Positions 19,608 through 29,277 of a stretch of 64,000 nucleotides of DNA are shown one piece after another. The stretch is from Sulfitobacter guttiformis (GTDB lineage Bacteria > Pseudomonadota > Alphaproteobacteria > Rhodobacterales > Rhodobacteraceae), in contig NZ_RAQK01000001.1 of assembly GCF_003610455.1 (NCBI RefSeq), positions 1,116,001 to 1,180,000 on the forward strand, read 5' to 3'. Position 1 is the first letter of the stretch, and each line of letters opens with the position of its first letter. Position numbers and translations under genes: made by a program. Below the pieces are notes generated by a model. That model saw only the letters and a list, made by a program, of their open reading frames with translations, was not told where the DNA came from and did not search any database.

Positions 19608-19677
19608 TGGACGCTCCAGTAAACTATCTGCTAGAGATCGCTACCTAGGCCTCTTCACCCTGATTTACAAGCAGGTA

Positions 19678-20286
19678 TTATATCAGCACAACCTCCGACC
19701 GTGAGGCCAGTGATAATGCATCATGCATCTCGCGCACCGTTTTTCCACTGACCGGATGGCACCACTGTGGGGCAACGTCCAGCAATGGAACCAACACGAA
19801 TGCGCGCTCGGCTAAACGCGGGTGCGGCAGGATCAACTCCGTCGGTATGGCCGTTTTTTGCAACTCTAGCGGCAGATCGCACCAGTATTGATGGGTTTTG
19901 GCGTCAGGGAGCACCAGATCACCCGCTGCGACCAAATCCAGATCGAGTGTCCGCGCACCCCAACGTACCGCACGACTACGCCCCATTTGTGCCTCGACAG
20001 CATGCAGATGCGCCAGCACCGCAAGCGGATCATCGCTGCTTTCGACCAGCGCAGCGGCGTTCACAAAATTAGGACCAGCCCCAACAGGAAAAGCAGGTGT
20101 ATTATAATACTCGCTACAACCGCGAATCACAAAGCCCCGCGCTTCCAGCAAGGCCAGCGCTTCGTTGAGAACAGCAGATGGGCCAAGTTTTCCGACGCTC
20201 TGGTTGGATCCGAGCGCGATAATATATTTCGAAAGTGTCCGAGGCGAAAAAACGCTTCTTTTTCCCGTCTCCGTTAATTGTGACAT
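19678..20286 (-). CDS. folK: 2-amino-4-hydroxy-6-hydroxymethyldihydropteridine diphosphokinase
   Basis: 202 residues from the ATG at 20286, preceded by AGAGGGAAG at suitable distance; a longer frame to 20391 overlaps the divergent gene. HPPK motifs are present: YIIALGSNQ, GPNFVNAAALVES, RAVRWGARTLDLDLVAAGD and LPHPRLAERAFVLVPL. It pyrophosphorylates the pterin in folate synthesis. The N-terminal 20 residues precede the usual start of the fold. Confidence 0.93.
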   Translation of the reverse strand: MSQLTETGKRSVFSPRTLSKYIIALGSNQSVGKLGPSAVLNEALALLEARGFVIRGCSEYYNTPAFPVGAGPNFVNAAALVESSDDPLAVLAHLHAVEAQMGRSRAVRWGARTLDLDLVAAGDLVLPDAKTHQYWCDLPLELQKTAIPTELILPHPRLAERAFVLVPLLDVAPQWCHPVSGKTVREMHDALSLASRSEVVLI

Positions 20287-20389
20287 GCTGCAACTTCCCT
20301 CTGGCGGTGCAGTAGCTATATAGAGCCACAGAGGCAGATTTGAACGATCTTTTTTGGCGATGTTCAGCGCGAAGTGATGAGGAAACACC

Positions 20390-20947
20390 ATGTTTTACAA
20401 AGACGAACGACTTGCGCTTTTTATCGACGGCTCCAATCTCTACGCAGCCGGTAAGAACCTTGGCTTTGACATCGACTACAAGCTGCTCCGCTCTGAATTC
20501 ATGCGCCGCGGCAAGCTTTTGCGCGCCTTCTATTACACCGCGCTGCTTGAAAATGATGAATATTCCCCCATTCGTCCGCTTGTTGACTGGCTGAACTACA
20601 ACGGCTTCACCATGGTGACAAAGCCCGCCAAGGAATACACCGACAGCATGGGTCGCCGGAAGGTGAAGGGCAACATGGACATCGAGCTTGCCGTTGATGC
20701 GATGGAGCTGGCGCCACGGGTTGACCACATTGTGATTTTCTCGGGAGACGGTGATTTCACACCACTCGTCGCCAGCCTGCAAAGGCAAGGCGTGCGTGTC
20801 TCTGTAGTCTCGACCATCCGCAGCCAGCCCACGATGATTTCGGATGATCTGCGCCGTCAGGCTGACAACTTCATCGAGCTAGACGATCTGCGTGATGTGA
20901 TCGGGCGCCCTTCGCGTGACACCACAAACGATGCACCCGTAAAGTAG
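20390..20947 (+). CDS. NYN domain protein (LabA/DUF88 family)
   Basis: 185 residues. The PIN-like NYN fold is shown by ALFIDGSNLYAAG (Asp13), GNMDIELAVDAM and VIFSGDGDFTPLVASLQRQG, which supply the acidic metal-binding residues. Family members are probable ribonucleases; LabA in cyanobacteria affects circadian output. A charged C-terminal tail follows. It diverges from folK with a 103-nt shared gap. Role here unknown. Confidence 0.9.
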   Translation: MFYKDERLALFIDGSNLYAAGKNLGFDIDYKLLRSEFMRRGKLLRAFYYTALLENDEYSPIRPLVDWLNYNGFTMVTKPAKEYTDSMGRRKVKGNMDIELAVDAMELAPRVDHIVIFSGDGDFTPLVASLQRQGVRVSVVSTIRSQPTMISDDLRRQADNFIELDDLRDVIGRPSRDTTNDAPVK

Positions 20948-21076
20948 CATCGCGTCAGTCAAGCCGTGGGTGGTGCAGCCAAATCTGCGCCGCCTTGCCG
21001 CACAAAACATGGCAAAAGGGCTGGACCTCGCCCCGCGCCGCCCTTACCTTTTTTTTGCAAGAGCGGAGAGACACCC

Positions 21077-22027
21077 ATGAGCAAGCCCCCCCTTACCCTG
21101 TACCTTGCAGCACCGCGCGGATTTTGCGCAGGCGTGGACCGGGCCATTAAAATTGTTGAAATGGCGATCGCCAAATGGGGCGCGCCAGTCTACGTCCGCC
21201 ACGAGATCGTGCACAATAAATTCGTTGTCGACGGACTGCGTGAAAAAGGCGCGGTATTTGTCGAAGATCTGTCGGACTGCCCTGATGACCGTCCCGTGAT
21301 TTTCTCCGCCCACGGCGTACCCAAGTCCGTGCCAAATGCGGCGCAAGCCCGCAATATGGTTTATGTCGATGCCACTTGCCCGCTGGTCAGCAAAGTCCAC
21401 ATCGAGGCACAGCGCCATGCCGATGCGGGCCTACAAATGATCATGATCGGACATGAAGGCCATCCCGAAACTATTGGCACGATGGGCCAACTCCCGGAGG
21501 GCGAAGTTCTGCTCGTCGAAGTACCCGAAGATGTGGCCAGGGTCGTGGTACGGGACGAGAGCAAACTCGCCTACGTCACCCAAACCACCCTCAGCATCGA
21601 CGACACCGCCGATATTGTAGCCGCGTTGCAGGCGCGCTTTCCCGCGATTGCAGGGCCTCACAAGGAAGACATCTGTTATGCCACCACCAACCGTCAGGAG
21701 GCGGTAAAAGCGATGGCGCCAAAATGTGACGCCATGCTTGTCGTAGGCGCACCCAACTCCTCCAACTCCAAGCGTTTGGTCGAAGTGGGCAGCCGCGCAG
21801 GCTGCACCTACGCACAACTGGTCCAACGTGCGGATGATATCGACTGGCGCGCATTGGACGGGATAGCCAGCATCGGCATCACCGCAGGGGCATCCGCGCC
21901 CGAGGTGCTGATAAACGAGGTGATCGACGCCTTCAAATCCCGCTATGATGTTACCGAAGAGTTAATCCAGACCGCCGTCGAGAACGTTGAATTTAAAGTC
22001 CCGCGCGTTTTGCGTGAACCAGTCTGA
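21077..22027 (+). CDS. ispH: 4-hydroxy-3-methylbut-2-enyl diphosphate reductase
   Basis: 316 residues from the ATG at 21077, with GGAGAG just upstream; the open frame begins earlier at 20966 but that part is GC-biased and unlike the family. The three cluster-binding cysteines are C17 ([13 protein letters not shown]), C101 ([11 protein letters not shown]) and C200 ([10 protein letters not shown]). This [4Fe-4S] enzyme makes IPP and DMAPP in the last step of the MEP pathway. A run of eight T lies in the leader at about 21050-21057. Confidence 0.96.
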   Translation: MSKPPLTLYLAAPRGFCAGVDRAIKIVEMAIAKWGAPVYVRHEIVHNKFVVDGLREKGAVFVEDLSDCPDDRPVIFSAHGVPKSVPNAAQARNMVYVDATCPLVSKVHIEAQRHADAGLQMIMIGHEGHPETIGTMGQLPEGEVLLVEVPEDVARVVVRDESKLAYVTQTTLSIDDTADIVAALQARFPAIAGPHKEDICYATTNRQEAVKAMAPKCDAMLVVGAPNSSNSKRLVEVGSRAGCTYAQLVQRADDIDWRALDGIASIGITAGASAPEVLINEVIDAFKSRYDVTEELIQTAVENVEFKVPRVLREPV

Positions 22028-22042
22028 CGCGGAGACCGTGTT

Positions 22043-22080
22043 TTCCAACAATAACTGCCTGTTCCAACAATAACTGCCTG
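22043..22080. repeat. Perfect 19-bp tandem duplication downstream of ispH
   Basis: Two exact head-to-tail copies of a 19-nt unit beginning TTCCAACAATAACTGCCTG occupy 22043-22061 and 22062-22080, in the 95-nt gap between ispH and the next gene. It looks like a recent slippage or duplication event; no palindrome is evident in the unit. Confidence 0.85.
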
Positions 22081-22122
22081 TCGTATTAGATTCCACACGA
22101 TCCTCCCGCACCAAAGGCCCGC

Positions 22123-22593
22123 ATGATACTCCAGATTCCCCGCGCTCCGCTGCTCCTTGGCCTTGCAGGCCTGATCCCCTTCGTCGCGGGTGCCTGCATC
22201 GCTACGGGCGCAATGAATGGCTTGCTCACCGCCGCGCCGGACGAAGGTTTTCTTTTTGTACCCCAGTCTGATGGCGTATCGCTTCTCGTACTCTATGGAA
22301 CTATAATTCTGTCGTTCATGTCCGGGGTCCTTTGGGGGTTTGCGACAAAGACACAGGGACCTCGCGCCATCCTCGGCTATGTCCTGTCGGTTCTGCCGGC
22401 GATCTGGGCGCTTCTCACCGCCGGACAGTCTCCTGCAGACAGGCTAGTATATCTAGGTGCAGGCTTTGCCGCCTTGCTGCTGCTGGATTTCTATTTCTAT
22501 CGGTTGGAACTTGCGCCACCGTGGTGGATGCGCTTGCGCTTCCTTCTGACAGGCATAGTATTGGTCTGCCTTACGATTGGTCGTTGGGTATAA
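22123..22593 (+). CDS. DUF3429 family membrane protein
   Basis: 156 residues with about five hydrophobic segments (LLLGLAGLIPFVAGACIATG, VLYGTIILSFMSGVLWGF, ILGYVLSVLPAIWALLTAG, YLGAGFAALLLLDFYFYRL, FLLTGIVLVCLTIGRW). The SFMSGVLWG motif is typical of DUF3429. Function unknown; it stands between ispH and rnhA on the same strand. Confidence 0.85.
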   Translation: MILQIPRAPLLLGLAGLIPFVAGACIATGAMNGLLTAAPDEGFLFVPQSDGVSLLVLYGTIILSFMSGVLWGFATKTQGPRAILGYVLSVLPAIWALLTAGQSPADRLVYLGAGFAALLLLDFYFYRLELAPPWWMRLRFLLTGIVLVCLTIGRWV

Positions 22594-22667
22594 ACGCAGC
22601 GCAAAACGTCAATTACGCGATAAGGGGCTGGACGGCACCCCCGCCAATTAGATAGCACTCGCCAGAT

Positions 22668-23123
22668 ATGGCTACACTTTTTGCATATACTGACGGCGCC
22701 TGCTCGGGCAACCCCGGCCCCGGTGGCTGGGGCGCATTGATGCAGGCCATGGACGGTGACAAAGTGTTAAAAGAACGCGAGCTGAAAGGCGGCGAAGCAA
22801 ATACCACTAACAACCGGATGGAGCTTTTGGCCGCGATCAACGCCCTTGAAGCGCTTGACCGTGACACCGAGATCACCGTCATTACCGACAGCAACTATGT
22901 CAAAAACGGAATAACCGGCTGGATCTTCGGCTGGAAGAAAAATGGCTGGAAAAACGCCGCCAAGCAGCCGGTAAAAAACGTAGAGCTATGGCAACGCCTC
23001 GATGCGGCGAATGCCCGCCATCGCGTCACGTGGAAATGGGTCAAAGGCCATGCAGGCCACCCCCAGAACGAGCGTGCAGATGCGCTTGCCCGTGCAGGCA
23101 TGGCGCCGTTCAAATCTAAATGA
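22668..23123 (+). CDS. rnhA: Ribonuclease HI
   Basis: 151 residues with all four catalytic acids: D9 ([16 protein letters not shown]), E52 ([13 protein letters not shown]), D74 ([12 protein letters not shown]) and D138 (NERADALAR). It removes RNA from RNA-DNA hybrids. Its stop overlaps the next start by 4 nt. Confidence 0.97.
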   Translation: MATLFAYTDGACSGNPGPGGWGALMQAMDGDKVLKERELKGGEANTTNNRMELLAAINALEALDRDTEITVITDSNYVKNGITGWIFGWKKNGWKNAAKQPVKNVELWQRLDAANARHRVTWKWVKGHAGHPQNERADALARAGMAPFKSK

Positions 23124-23743
23124 GCTTGATCACATTTCTTGAATACGCGTCCGTAATCGTTTTTGCGATTACCGGTGCACTGGTGGCAAGTCGTGCGCAG
23201 CTCGATCTTGTGGGCTTTGCATTCATCGCCTGCCTCACAGCCGTGGGAGGCGGCACGATCCGCGACTTGCTGCTGGACCGCAACCCGATCTTCTGGATCG
23301 CAGAGCCGTCCTATCTGGGGGCGGCAGCCACAGCAGCACTCGTTACTTTTTTCACTGCCCACCTGCTTGAGAGCCGCCTGCGCGCTATCATCTGGCTCGA
23401 CAGCCTCGCACTGGCTGTGGCCGTGGCCGCCGGTGCCGCCGTTGCGATCAGCCTGAATCAAGGTCCAGCAGTCACTATTCTGATGAGTATTGTAACCGGC
23501 TGCATGGGTGGTCTGATGCGCGACGTGGTGGTCGGCGATGTGCCCGTCGTTCTAAAACAAGGCGAGCTTTATGTCACCGCCGCGTTTGCCGGTGCCGCGA
23601 CAACAGTTGCCCTCAATGCCTATGCTCCCGAGATCCCCTACAGCCTGATCATCGGCGCGACCGTTACATGGACGCTCCGTGCGGGCTCCATTCTTTTTGG
23701 GTGGAACCTGCCGGTTTACAAGAGCACCCCGCCAAAATCCTGA
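23120..23743 (+). CDS. Trimeric intracellular cation channel family protein (UPF0126)
   Basis: 207 residues, six to seven hydrophobic segments in two repeats. The conserved loops [18 protein letters not shown] and [16 protein letters not shown] are diagnostic of the YadS/UPF0126 family, structurally related to eukaryotic TRIC channels. Ligand and role in bacteria are uncertain. Translationally coupled to rnhA. Confidence 0.9.
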   Translation: MSLITFLEYASVIVFAITGALVASRAQLDLVGFAFIACLTAVGGGTIRDLLLDRNPIFWIAEPSYLGAAATAALVTFFTAHLLESRLRAIIWLDSLALAVAVAAGAAVAISLNQGPAVTILMSIVTGCMGGLMRDVVVGDVPVVLKQGELYVTAAFAGAATTVALNAYAPEIPYSLIIGATVTWTLRAGSILFGWNLPVYKSTPPKS

Positions 23744-23764
23744 CACCACACATCTAGCGTAGAA

Positions 23765-24001
23765 CTATTTGCGCCAGTGAAAGGGCACAATAATCAGCGC
23801 GCCGATGGACGATACGATCGCATTCACTCCCGGTGAGGCGAACCCGAAGCCAAACATCAAGCGCACAAAATAAAATACAAACGCGCCGCCGATACAGATG
23901 ATGATAGATTGCAAGATTCCGTTATGCGTGAATTCGGTCTTCTCTGCGAGATATCCGACGATCCCTGCGATTACGACGGTACCGATCATGGTTGGAAACA
24001 T
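23765..24001 (-). CDS. Small GlsB/YeaQ/YmgE-like membrane protein
   Basis: 78 residues with three hydrophobic segments and glycine-rich turns (TVVIAGIVGYLAEK, IIICIGGAFVFYFVRLMFG, IVSSIGALIIVPFHW), the layout of transglycosylase-associated small proteins. It lies 6 nt after fmt on the same strand. The exact family is a moderate match; function unknown. Confidence 0.75.
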   Translation of the reverse strand: MFPTMIGTVVIAGIVGYLAEKTEFTHNGILQSIIICIGGAFVFYFVRLMFGFGFASPGVNAIVSSIGALIIVPFHWRK

Positions 24002-24007
24002 TGCCTG

Positions 24008-24922
24008 CTATCCTTCACTCAAATCCGTGCCTACAGCAATCTGCATACCGCGCTGAAACACATTAACATCCTGCGCGCCTTTTCCTGCCTTTTGCAAGAC
24101 GGTGAGCGCCACAGCGCCATCCCCGCAAGCAACATGAAGTGAGGTGTCCAGCACCAAGCCCGCAGCGCCCTCACCCTCAACCAAACGAGAGCCGAGTACC
24201 TTTACCCGCGTGCCGTTCACTTCAAACCATGCCCCCGGAAATGGAGACATGCCACGGATCATTCTGTCCACCTCGACCGCAGGCCGCGACCAGTCGATTC
24301 TGGCCTCCGCCTTATCGATCTTTGCGGCATAGATGACACCCTCCTCCGGCTGGACCTGTGGTACCAGCTCAGCCAACTGCGCCAAAGCTTCAACGATCAG
24401 CTTTGCTCCCATGCCTGCAAGCCTGTCATGCAACTGCGCCGTCGTCTCCTCCGGCCCAATGTCCAACGAACCGCGCAGCAACACAGGACCCGTATCGAGC
24501 CCCGCCTCCATTTGCATAATGCATACACCGGTTTGCGGGTCCCCCGCCATAATCGCACGGTGGATCGGCGCAGCACCGCGCCAGCGTGGCAGCAGGCTGG
24601 CGTGAATGTTCAGGCAGCCGTGTACGGGGGCGTCAAGAACACCCTGAGGCAGGATCAATCCATAGGCAACCACCACCGCAACCTCCGCACCCAGCGCCTC
24701 GAATTCCGCCAGGGCCTCAGTGGATTTCAACGATACGGGCGTGCGAACCTCTAGCTTCAACTCCTTTGCACGTGCATCCACGGGAGAGGGGCGTTCCTTT
24801 TTGCCCCGTCCCGCAGGGCGCGGCGGTTGCGAATAGACGGCAGCGATCTCGTGACCCGCATCCACCAGTGCATCCAGTACCTCTACTGAGAAGGCCGGCG
24901 TACCCATAAAGACAATGCGCAT
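24008..24922 (-). CDS. fmt: Methionyl-tRNA formyltransferase
   Basis: 304 residues beginning [36 protein letters not shown]. The catalytic region [22 protein letters not shown] and [12 protein letters not shown] is intact, and the C-terminal tRNA-binding domain follows. It formylates initiator Met-tRNA, and the adjacent deformylases remove that formyl group. The gene follows the third deformylase homologue by 4 nt. Confidence 0.97.
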   Translation of the reverse strand: MRIVFMGTPAFSVEVLDALVDAGHEIAAVYSQPPRPAGRGKKERPSPVDARAKELKLEVRTPVSLKSTEALAEFEALGAEVAVVVAYGLILPQGVLDAPVHGCLNIHASLLPRWRGAAPIHRAIMAGDPQTGVCIMQMEAGLDTGPVLLRGSLDIGPEETTAQLHDRLAGMGAKLIVEALAQLAELVPQVQPEEGVIYAAKIDKAEARIDWSRPAVEVDRMIRGMSPFPGAWFEVNGTRVKVLGSRLVEGEGAAGLVLDTSLHVACGDGAVALTVLQKAGKGAQDVNVFQRGMQIAVGTDLSEG

Positions 24923-24926
24923 CCGG

Positions 24927-25424
24927 TTATCCGTTCAGCTTGCGCGCGCGGCGGATCAGCATGTCACGGCGGGTTTTACTGAGGCGGTCAAAGTACATTT
25001 TACCCGCAAGATGGTCGATCTGATGCTGCACGGATGTTGCGTCAAGCCCTACGAAATCACGCTCCACTAACGTACCCGTCTCGTCCATGTACCGCACCTT
25101 GACGCCACGGGGGCGCGAAATTTTGGCCGATACGCCTGACAGGCACGGCGATGCTTCCTCGTGCACATTCATGATGGCCGAGGCGTCAATCACCTCCGGA
25201 TTGGCCAGCCTGATCCGCTTGTTGCGGGCCTCGGATGTATCGACTACGGCCAGCTTGAGCATCACGCCAATCTGTGGCGCCCCCAGTCCCACACCGGGCA
25301 TGGCGTCCATGGTGGCGATCATATCGTCCCAGATGGCGCGCACGTCATCCGTAATCTCTGTCACCTCTTCGGTCGAACTGCGCAGCCGCTTGTCAGGCCA
25401 GGTCAGAATTTTTCGCACAGTCAT
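24927..25424 (-). CDS. Peptide deformylase paralogue with altered catalytic motifs
   Basis: 165 residues from the ATG at 25424, which overlaps the stop of the preceding paralogue. The fold is clearly deformylase, but motif 1 is GVGLGAPQ instead of GxGLAAPQ, motif 2 reads ASPCLSG where EGCLSxP is expected, and motif 3 is H134-Q-I-D-H138 so the catalytic Glu of HExxH is Gln. The metal ligands Cys and both His remain. It is therefore probably inactive as a deformylase or has another role. It lies between an active-looking paralogue and fmt. Confidence 0.9.
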   Translation of the reverse strand: MTVRKILTWPDKRLRSSTEEVTEITDDVRAIWDDMIATMDAMPGVGLGAPQIGVMLKLAVVDTSEARNKRIRLANPEVIDASAIMNVHEEASPCLSGVSAKISRPRGVKVRYMDETGTLVERDFVGLDATSVQHQIDHLAGKMYFDRLSKTRRDMLIRRARKLNG

Positions 25425-25915
25425 GCCGCATACTCCGCTTCCAATATGGCCCGCGTGTCCGCGCCCAGATGATCGAATGTCACGATCCCGTCGAGATGAT
25501 CGATTTCGTGTTGCACACAGGCGGCGTCGAATCCTGCAAAACTCTGGACAAAACGCCCGCCATTCAAACCGGTCCAGACCATCTGCACCTGTGCAGGGCG
25601 TGAAATGTCTGCGCTTACTCCCGGAATACTCAAACAGCCTTCGGAGTGACTCGCCCGTTCCTCGCCCACTTCCATCAACATCGGGTTGATACAAACCAAC
25701 GGGTCAGACTTCCCCTCTTTCCAACCCGTATCCATCACGAAGATCCGCAACATTGCCCCCACCTGAGGGCCCGCCAGACCTCGCCCAGGAGCGGCATACA
25801 TTGTCTCAAGCATATCCGCTGCCAGCTGCGCAATCTCTGGTGTGATTTCATCGACGGGTACACATGTCTCGGTCAGGCGAATATCCGGCCACAGCACAAT
25901 AGGCAGTATACTCAT
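25421..25915 (-). CDS. Peptide deformylase-like protein, second copy
   Basis: 164 residues. The metal and catalytic motifs are intact (EGCLSIPG and QHEIDHLDG), but motif 1 is GRGLAGPQVG, with Arg for a hydrophobic residue and Gly for the second Ala. Alphaproteobacteria often carry such extra deformylase-like genes. It overlaps both neighbours by 4 nt, so the three copies are translated as a unit. Activity is plausible; substrate preference may differ. Confidence 0.9.
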   Translation of the reverse strand: MSILPIVLWPDIRLTETCVPVDEITPEIAQLAADMLETMYAAPGRGLAGPQVGAMLRIFVMDTGWKEGKSDPLVCINPMLMEVGEERASHSEGCLSIPGVSADISRPAQVQMVWTGLNGGRFVQSFAGFDAACVQHEIDHLDGIVTFDHLGADTRAILEAEYAA

Positions 25916-26430
25916 CCGCGTGCAAACTCGCGCTTGAATTTAACCATTTTGCGGGTCAGCATCTGTCGGCGCAGCGGCTTGAGATAATCGATAAACAGCT
26001 TGCCCTCTAGATGGTCGATCTCGTGTTGCACACAGGTTGCCCACAGACCACGCATCCCTTCGCGCTGCTCTTTGCCATTACGGTCAATCCACGTCACCTC
26101 AACCTCTGCCGGACGTGTCACATCTGCAAACTGCTCAGGCAGGCTCAAACACCCTTCTTCATAGGTGCTTAGCTCCTCGGACGCGGCCACAATCTGCGGA
26201 TTGAACATAACAAGCGGGCGCGGCGTCTCTCCCTGCTCCTTTACGCAATCCAACACGACAAGACGGCTCAACACACCGACCTGCGGTGCTGCAAGCCCCA
26301 CACCGGGAGCATCATACATTGTCGCCAGCATATCGTCGGCAAGGCTGCGCAGATCATCATTAAGATCATCAACAGCCGCACAGGTTTTCTTGAGGCGCGG
26401 ATCGGGGTGATAAATAATAGGGCGTTTCAT
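25912..26430 (-). CDS. def: Peptide deformylase, canonical copy
   Basis: 172 residues from the ATG at 26430 (MKRPIIYHPDPRLKKTCAAV); the frame is open further upstream but would cross the divergent gene. All three motifs are standard: PGVGLAAPQVG, EGCLSLPE and QHEIDHLEG. It removes the N-formyl group from nascent proteins. First gene of def-def2-def3-fmt-small membrane protein. Confidence 0.96.
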   Translation of the reverse strand: MKRPIIYHPDPRLKKTCAAVDDLNDDLRSLADDMLATMYDAPGVGLAAPQVGVLSRLVVLDCVKEQGETPRPLVMFNPQIVAASEELSTYEEGCLSLPEQFADVTRPAEVEVTWIDRNGKEQREGMRGLWATCVQHEIDHLEGKLFIDYLKPLRRQMLTRKMVKFKREFARG

Positions 26431-26462
26431 GCCAAACCATGTAGGGCATGCCCCCATCTGCC

Positions 26463-26477
26463 GCAAGCAGGGCTTGC
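26463..26477. promoter_or_regulatory. Perfect palindrome in the def-patB divergent gap
   Basis: GCAAGC-AGG-GCTTGC lies in the 98-nt gap between the canonical def start (26430) and the patB-like start (26529). It could be an operator or a small hairpin in one leader; which gene it serves is not evident. Confidence 0.3.
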
Positions 26478-26528
26478 ACATAAGTCTGGCTTGGCTAGGG
26501 TTTGGCGCAAATCCAAAGGAGATACCCC

Positions 26529-27698
26529 ATGAGTTTTGATACCACGATCGAACGCCGCGGCACACATTGCGTAAAATGGGACGGCATGGAGAGCATCTAT
26601 GGCGTGCCCGCAGAGACCGGCATTTCCATGTGGGTGGCAGATATGGATTTTGCAACAGCTCCCGTGGTAAATCAGGCGGTCAAAGCAATGGCAGATCATG
26701 GGGTCTACGGCTACTTCGGAGATGAAAGCGAATACCGCGCCGCCATCCAGTGGTGGATGAAAGAACGCCACGACTGGGAAATTGATCCAGCCCATATTTT
26801 CACCACCCACGGTTTGGTGAACGGCACTGCCATGTGCGTCGATGCCTTCACTGCACCGGGCGATGGGGTAATCCTGTTCACCCCTGTCTATCACGCCTTT
26901 GCCCGCGTGATAAAAGCGGCGGGGCGGACTGTGGTGGAATGTCAAATGGTTCAGGAGAACGGCCGCTACCGTATGGATTTCGACAAATACGATACGCAAA
27001 TGACCGGCAGCGAAAAAATGATCATGCTTTGCTCTCCGCATAATCCCGGCGGCACCGTCTGGAGCCGTGCCGAGCTTGAGCAGGTCGCAGCCTTCGCAAA
27101 GCGTCATGATCTGGTGCTCGTCTCCGACGAGATTCACCACGATCTGGTGATGCCTGACCACAAACACACGGTCATGGCAAACATCGACGGCATCGCGGAC
27201 CGCCTTGTGATGATGACCGCCACCACAAAGACGTTCAACATCGCAGGCAGCCACTCAGGGAATGTGATCATTGCCGATCCTGTTCTGCGCGAGAAATTTG
27301 CCGGGCGCATGGCCGCCTTTGGTCTATCCCCCAACAGCTTTGGCCTTTTCATGGCCACGGCCGCCTATTCCCCCGAAGGTGCCGCATGGGTAGACGGGTT
27401 GAACGCCTATCTTGACGGCAACCGCCGCCTGTTTGACGAAGCGGTCAATAAGATTCCTGGCCTGAAATCCATGCCGCTGGAGGCGACATATCTGGCCTGG
27501 GTGGATTTTGCGGATACCGGAATGACCCGCGAGGAGTTCACAAAACGCGTAGAGCAGGGCGCAGGGATCGCTGCCAATCACGGCCCTACCTTCGGTACAG
27601 GCGGCGACAGCTTTCTGCGCTTCAATATCGCAACGCCGCGCGCGCGCGTAATCGAAGCCTGCGACCGCCTTGCCGAAGCCTTCAAAGACTTGCAGTAG
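26529..27698 (+). CDS. PatB/MalY-type PLP-dependent C-S lyase
   Basis: 389 residues from the ATG at 26529, with AAGGAG 8 nt ahead. Fold-type I aminotransferase family: the PLP Lys is K234 (TATTKTFNIAGSHSGN), D200 in SDEIHHDL and the NPGG loop of SPHNPGGTVW are present, and the N-terminus MSFDTTIERRGTHCVKWD is characteristic of PatB/MalY cystathionine beta-lyases. Likely cleaves cystathionine or other cysteine conjugates. Substrate not certain. A terminator follows. Confidence 0.88.
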   Translation: MSFDTTIERRGTHCVKWDGMESIYGVPAETGISMWVADMDFATAPVVNQAVKAMADHGVYGYFGDESEYRAAIQWWMKERHDWEIDPAHIFTTHGLVNGTAMCVDAFTAPGDGVILFTPVYHAFARVIKAAGRTVVECQMVQENGRYRMDFDKYDTQMTGSEKMIMLCSPHNPGGTVWSRAELEQVAAFAKRHDLVLVSDEIHHDLVMPDHKHTVMANIDGIADRLVMMTATTKTFNIAGSHSGNVIIADPVLREKFAGRMAAFGLSPNSFGLFMATAAYSPEGAAWVDGLNAYLDGNRRLFDEAVNKIPGLKSMPLEATYLAWVDFADTGMTREEFTKRVEQGAGIAANHGPTFGTGGDSFLRFNIATPRARVIEACDRLAEAFKDLQ

Positions 27699-27741
27699 CG
27701 CGATTGCCAATGAGCATCGTTAGAACACTGAACTGATCACG

Positions 27742-27769
27742 AAAGGGCGCTCCACCATGGCGCCCTTTT
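27742..27769 (+). terminator. Bidirectional-looking terminator between convergent genes
   Basis: AAAGGGCGC (27742-27750) pairs with GCGCCCTTT (27760-27768) around a 9-nt loop, with T residues after and A residues before, so it could serve both the PatB gene and the converging small gene. Confidence 0.75.
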
Positions 27770-27796
27770 CATTCCCCTAAAGCTTAGCAATCAGCG

Positions 27797-28129
27797 CTAT
27801 AGACCTGTGCGATCATGCGCTACAAACTCCGGCACGGCCGTGTAGTCCAACACCAAACCGCGCTTTATGGTAAATATGATTTCGCCATTCTCTTCGATCG
27901 CAGCCATAATCAAACACTGGTGCAGATGCTCTGCCCCGTCATACAGATCGACAACTCCGCTCAGGACCGGAACATCCCCTGCCACCACGGCAAATCCAGT
28001 GGCCCAGCGCCGGAGCACCGGATAGTATACGCCGCCCGTTGCAACACACAGGTGCGAGGCCCGTGAAGGCCGGCTTTTCCACGCCCGTGTCAAATCGGGG
28101 TCGAATCCTTTGGGCAGAAATACTTCCAT
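27797..28129 (-). CDS. Hypothetical protein, 110 residues
   Basis: Starts at the ATG at 28129 with CAGGAGAC upstream. No signal peptide or membrane helix; MEVFLPKGFDPDLTRAWKSR at the N-terminus and RGLVLDYTAVPEFVAHDRTGL near the end give no family I recognise. It contains two Cys (one in the first half, one in HLHQC). The good ribosome site and convergent terminator make it a real gene; role unknown. Confidence 0.7.
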   Translation of the reverse strand: MEVFLPKGFDPDLTRAWKSRPSRASHLCVATGGVYYPVLRRWATGFAVVAGDVPVLSGVVDLYDGAEHLHQCLIMAAIEENGEIIFTIKRGLVLDYTAVPEFVAHDRTGL

Positions 28130-28302
28130 TTTCAGTCTCCTGATGCCTAGCCTAAACGTCTCGCATAATGTTTCGTGAAGCAATACATTTTTGTAACTTT
28201 ATTTCGCAATGTGCGGTGATGCACCCAGCCTGTGCAGGTACCGCAATCGCAATCTGCCACAGGATCATTACAAACGTATTACGCTACCCAAAGGAGACGG
28301 AC

Positions 28303-29277
28303 GTGGGATTGTTGATTGAAGGCCAGTGGCACGACAACTGGTATGATACCAAAGACAGCGGCGGCGCGTTCAAACGCCAGGAGGCCGGATTTCGCAACTG
28401 GATCACAGCAGATGGCCGTGCCGGCCCCACGGGCTCCGCAGGTTTCATGGCCGAGGCGGGCCGCTATCATCTGTATGTTAGCCTTGCCTGTCCTTGGGCC
28501 CACCGCGCACTTATCTTCCGCACACTCAAAAACCTGCAAAACCTCATCGATTTCTCTGTTGTACACCCCGATATGATGGGCGAAGGCTGGACCTTTGACA
28601 CCCGTTTTGACGGTGCAACGGGTGACCGCCAGTTCGGCCTAACCTATGCGCGTGATCTCTACACACGCGCGGTGCCCGACTTTACCGGCCGCGTGACTGT
28701 GCCAATTCTATGGGACAGCGCTCAAAACACTATTGTCTCGAATGAATCTTCCGAAATCATCCGGATGTTAGGCAACGCCTTTGACGGCATAACCGGTAAC
28801 ACTGACGACTACTGGCCCGAAGCCTTGCGCCCCCAGATCGACACGCTGAACGCCCGCATCTACGACACACTCAATAACGGAGTTTATAAATCCGGCTTTG
28901 CCACCACTCAGGAGGCCTATGATGCCGCCGTACATCCGCTGTTTGATACACTCGACTGGCTGGAAGAAATCCTAAGCACGAATCGCTACCTCGCGGGCGA
29001 CCGGATCACCGAGGCCGACTGGCGCCTGTTTACTACGCTGGTGCGGTTCGATCCGGTCTACCACCAGCATTTCAAATGTAACCGCAAGCGGATCGTCGAT
29101 TATCCGAACCTATGGGACTACACCCGCGAGCTGTACCAGTGGGAAGGCGTGGCAGAAACGGTCGATTTCGAACATATCGTTCGTCACTACCATTACAGCC
29201 ATGAAACGATAAACCCCAACCGGATCATTCCAATCAATCCGCTGATCGATTGGATCGCGCCGCACAATCGCGGCTAG
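28303..29277 (+). CDS. Glutathionyl-hydroquinone reductase (YqjG/ECM4 type)
   Basis: 324 residues from a GTG at 28303 with AAAGGAG 6 nt ahead; the longer open frame is unlike the family. The active-site Cys63 lies in SLACPWAHR, the hallmark of Xi-class glutathione transferases; VPILWD, the ESSEI segment and the C-terminal helical domain with EADWRLFTTLVRFD agree. These enzymes reduce glutathionyl-hydroquinones. Its stop overlaps the convergent receiver gene by 4 nt. Confidence 0.92.
   Translation: MGLLIEGQWHDNWYDTKDSGGAFKRQEAGFRNWITADGRAGPTGSAGFMAEAGRYHLYVSLACPWAHRALIFRTLKNLQNLIDFSVVHPDMMGEGWTFDTRFDGATGDRQFGLTYARDLYTRAVPDFTGRVTVPILWDSAQNTIVSNESSEIIRMLGNAFDGITGNTDDYWPEALRPQIDTLNARIYDTLNNGVYKSGFATTQEAYDAAVHPLFDTLDWLEEILSTNRYLAGDRITEADWRLFTTLVRFDPVYHQHFKCNRKRIVDYPNLWDYTRELYQWEGVAETVDFEHIVRHYHYSHETINPNRIIPINPLIDWIAPHNRG

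Noticed and set aside
24927..26430. Assembly duplication of one deformylase gene
   Set aside because: The three proteins differ widely in sequence and in their motifs, so they are genuine old paralogues.
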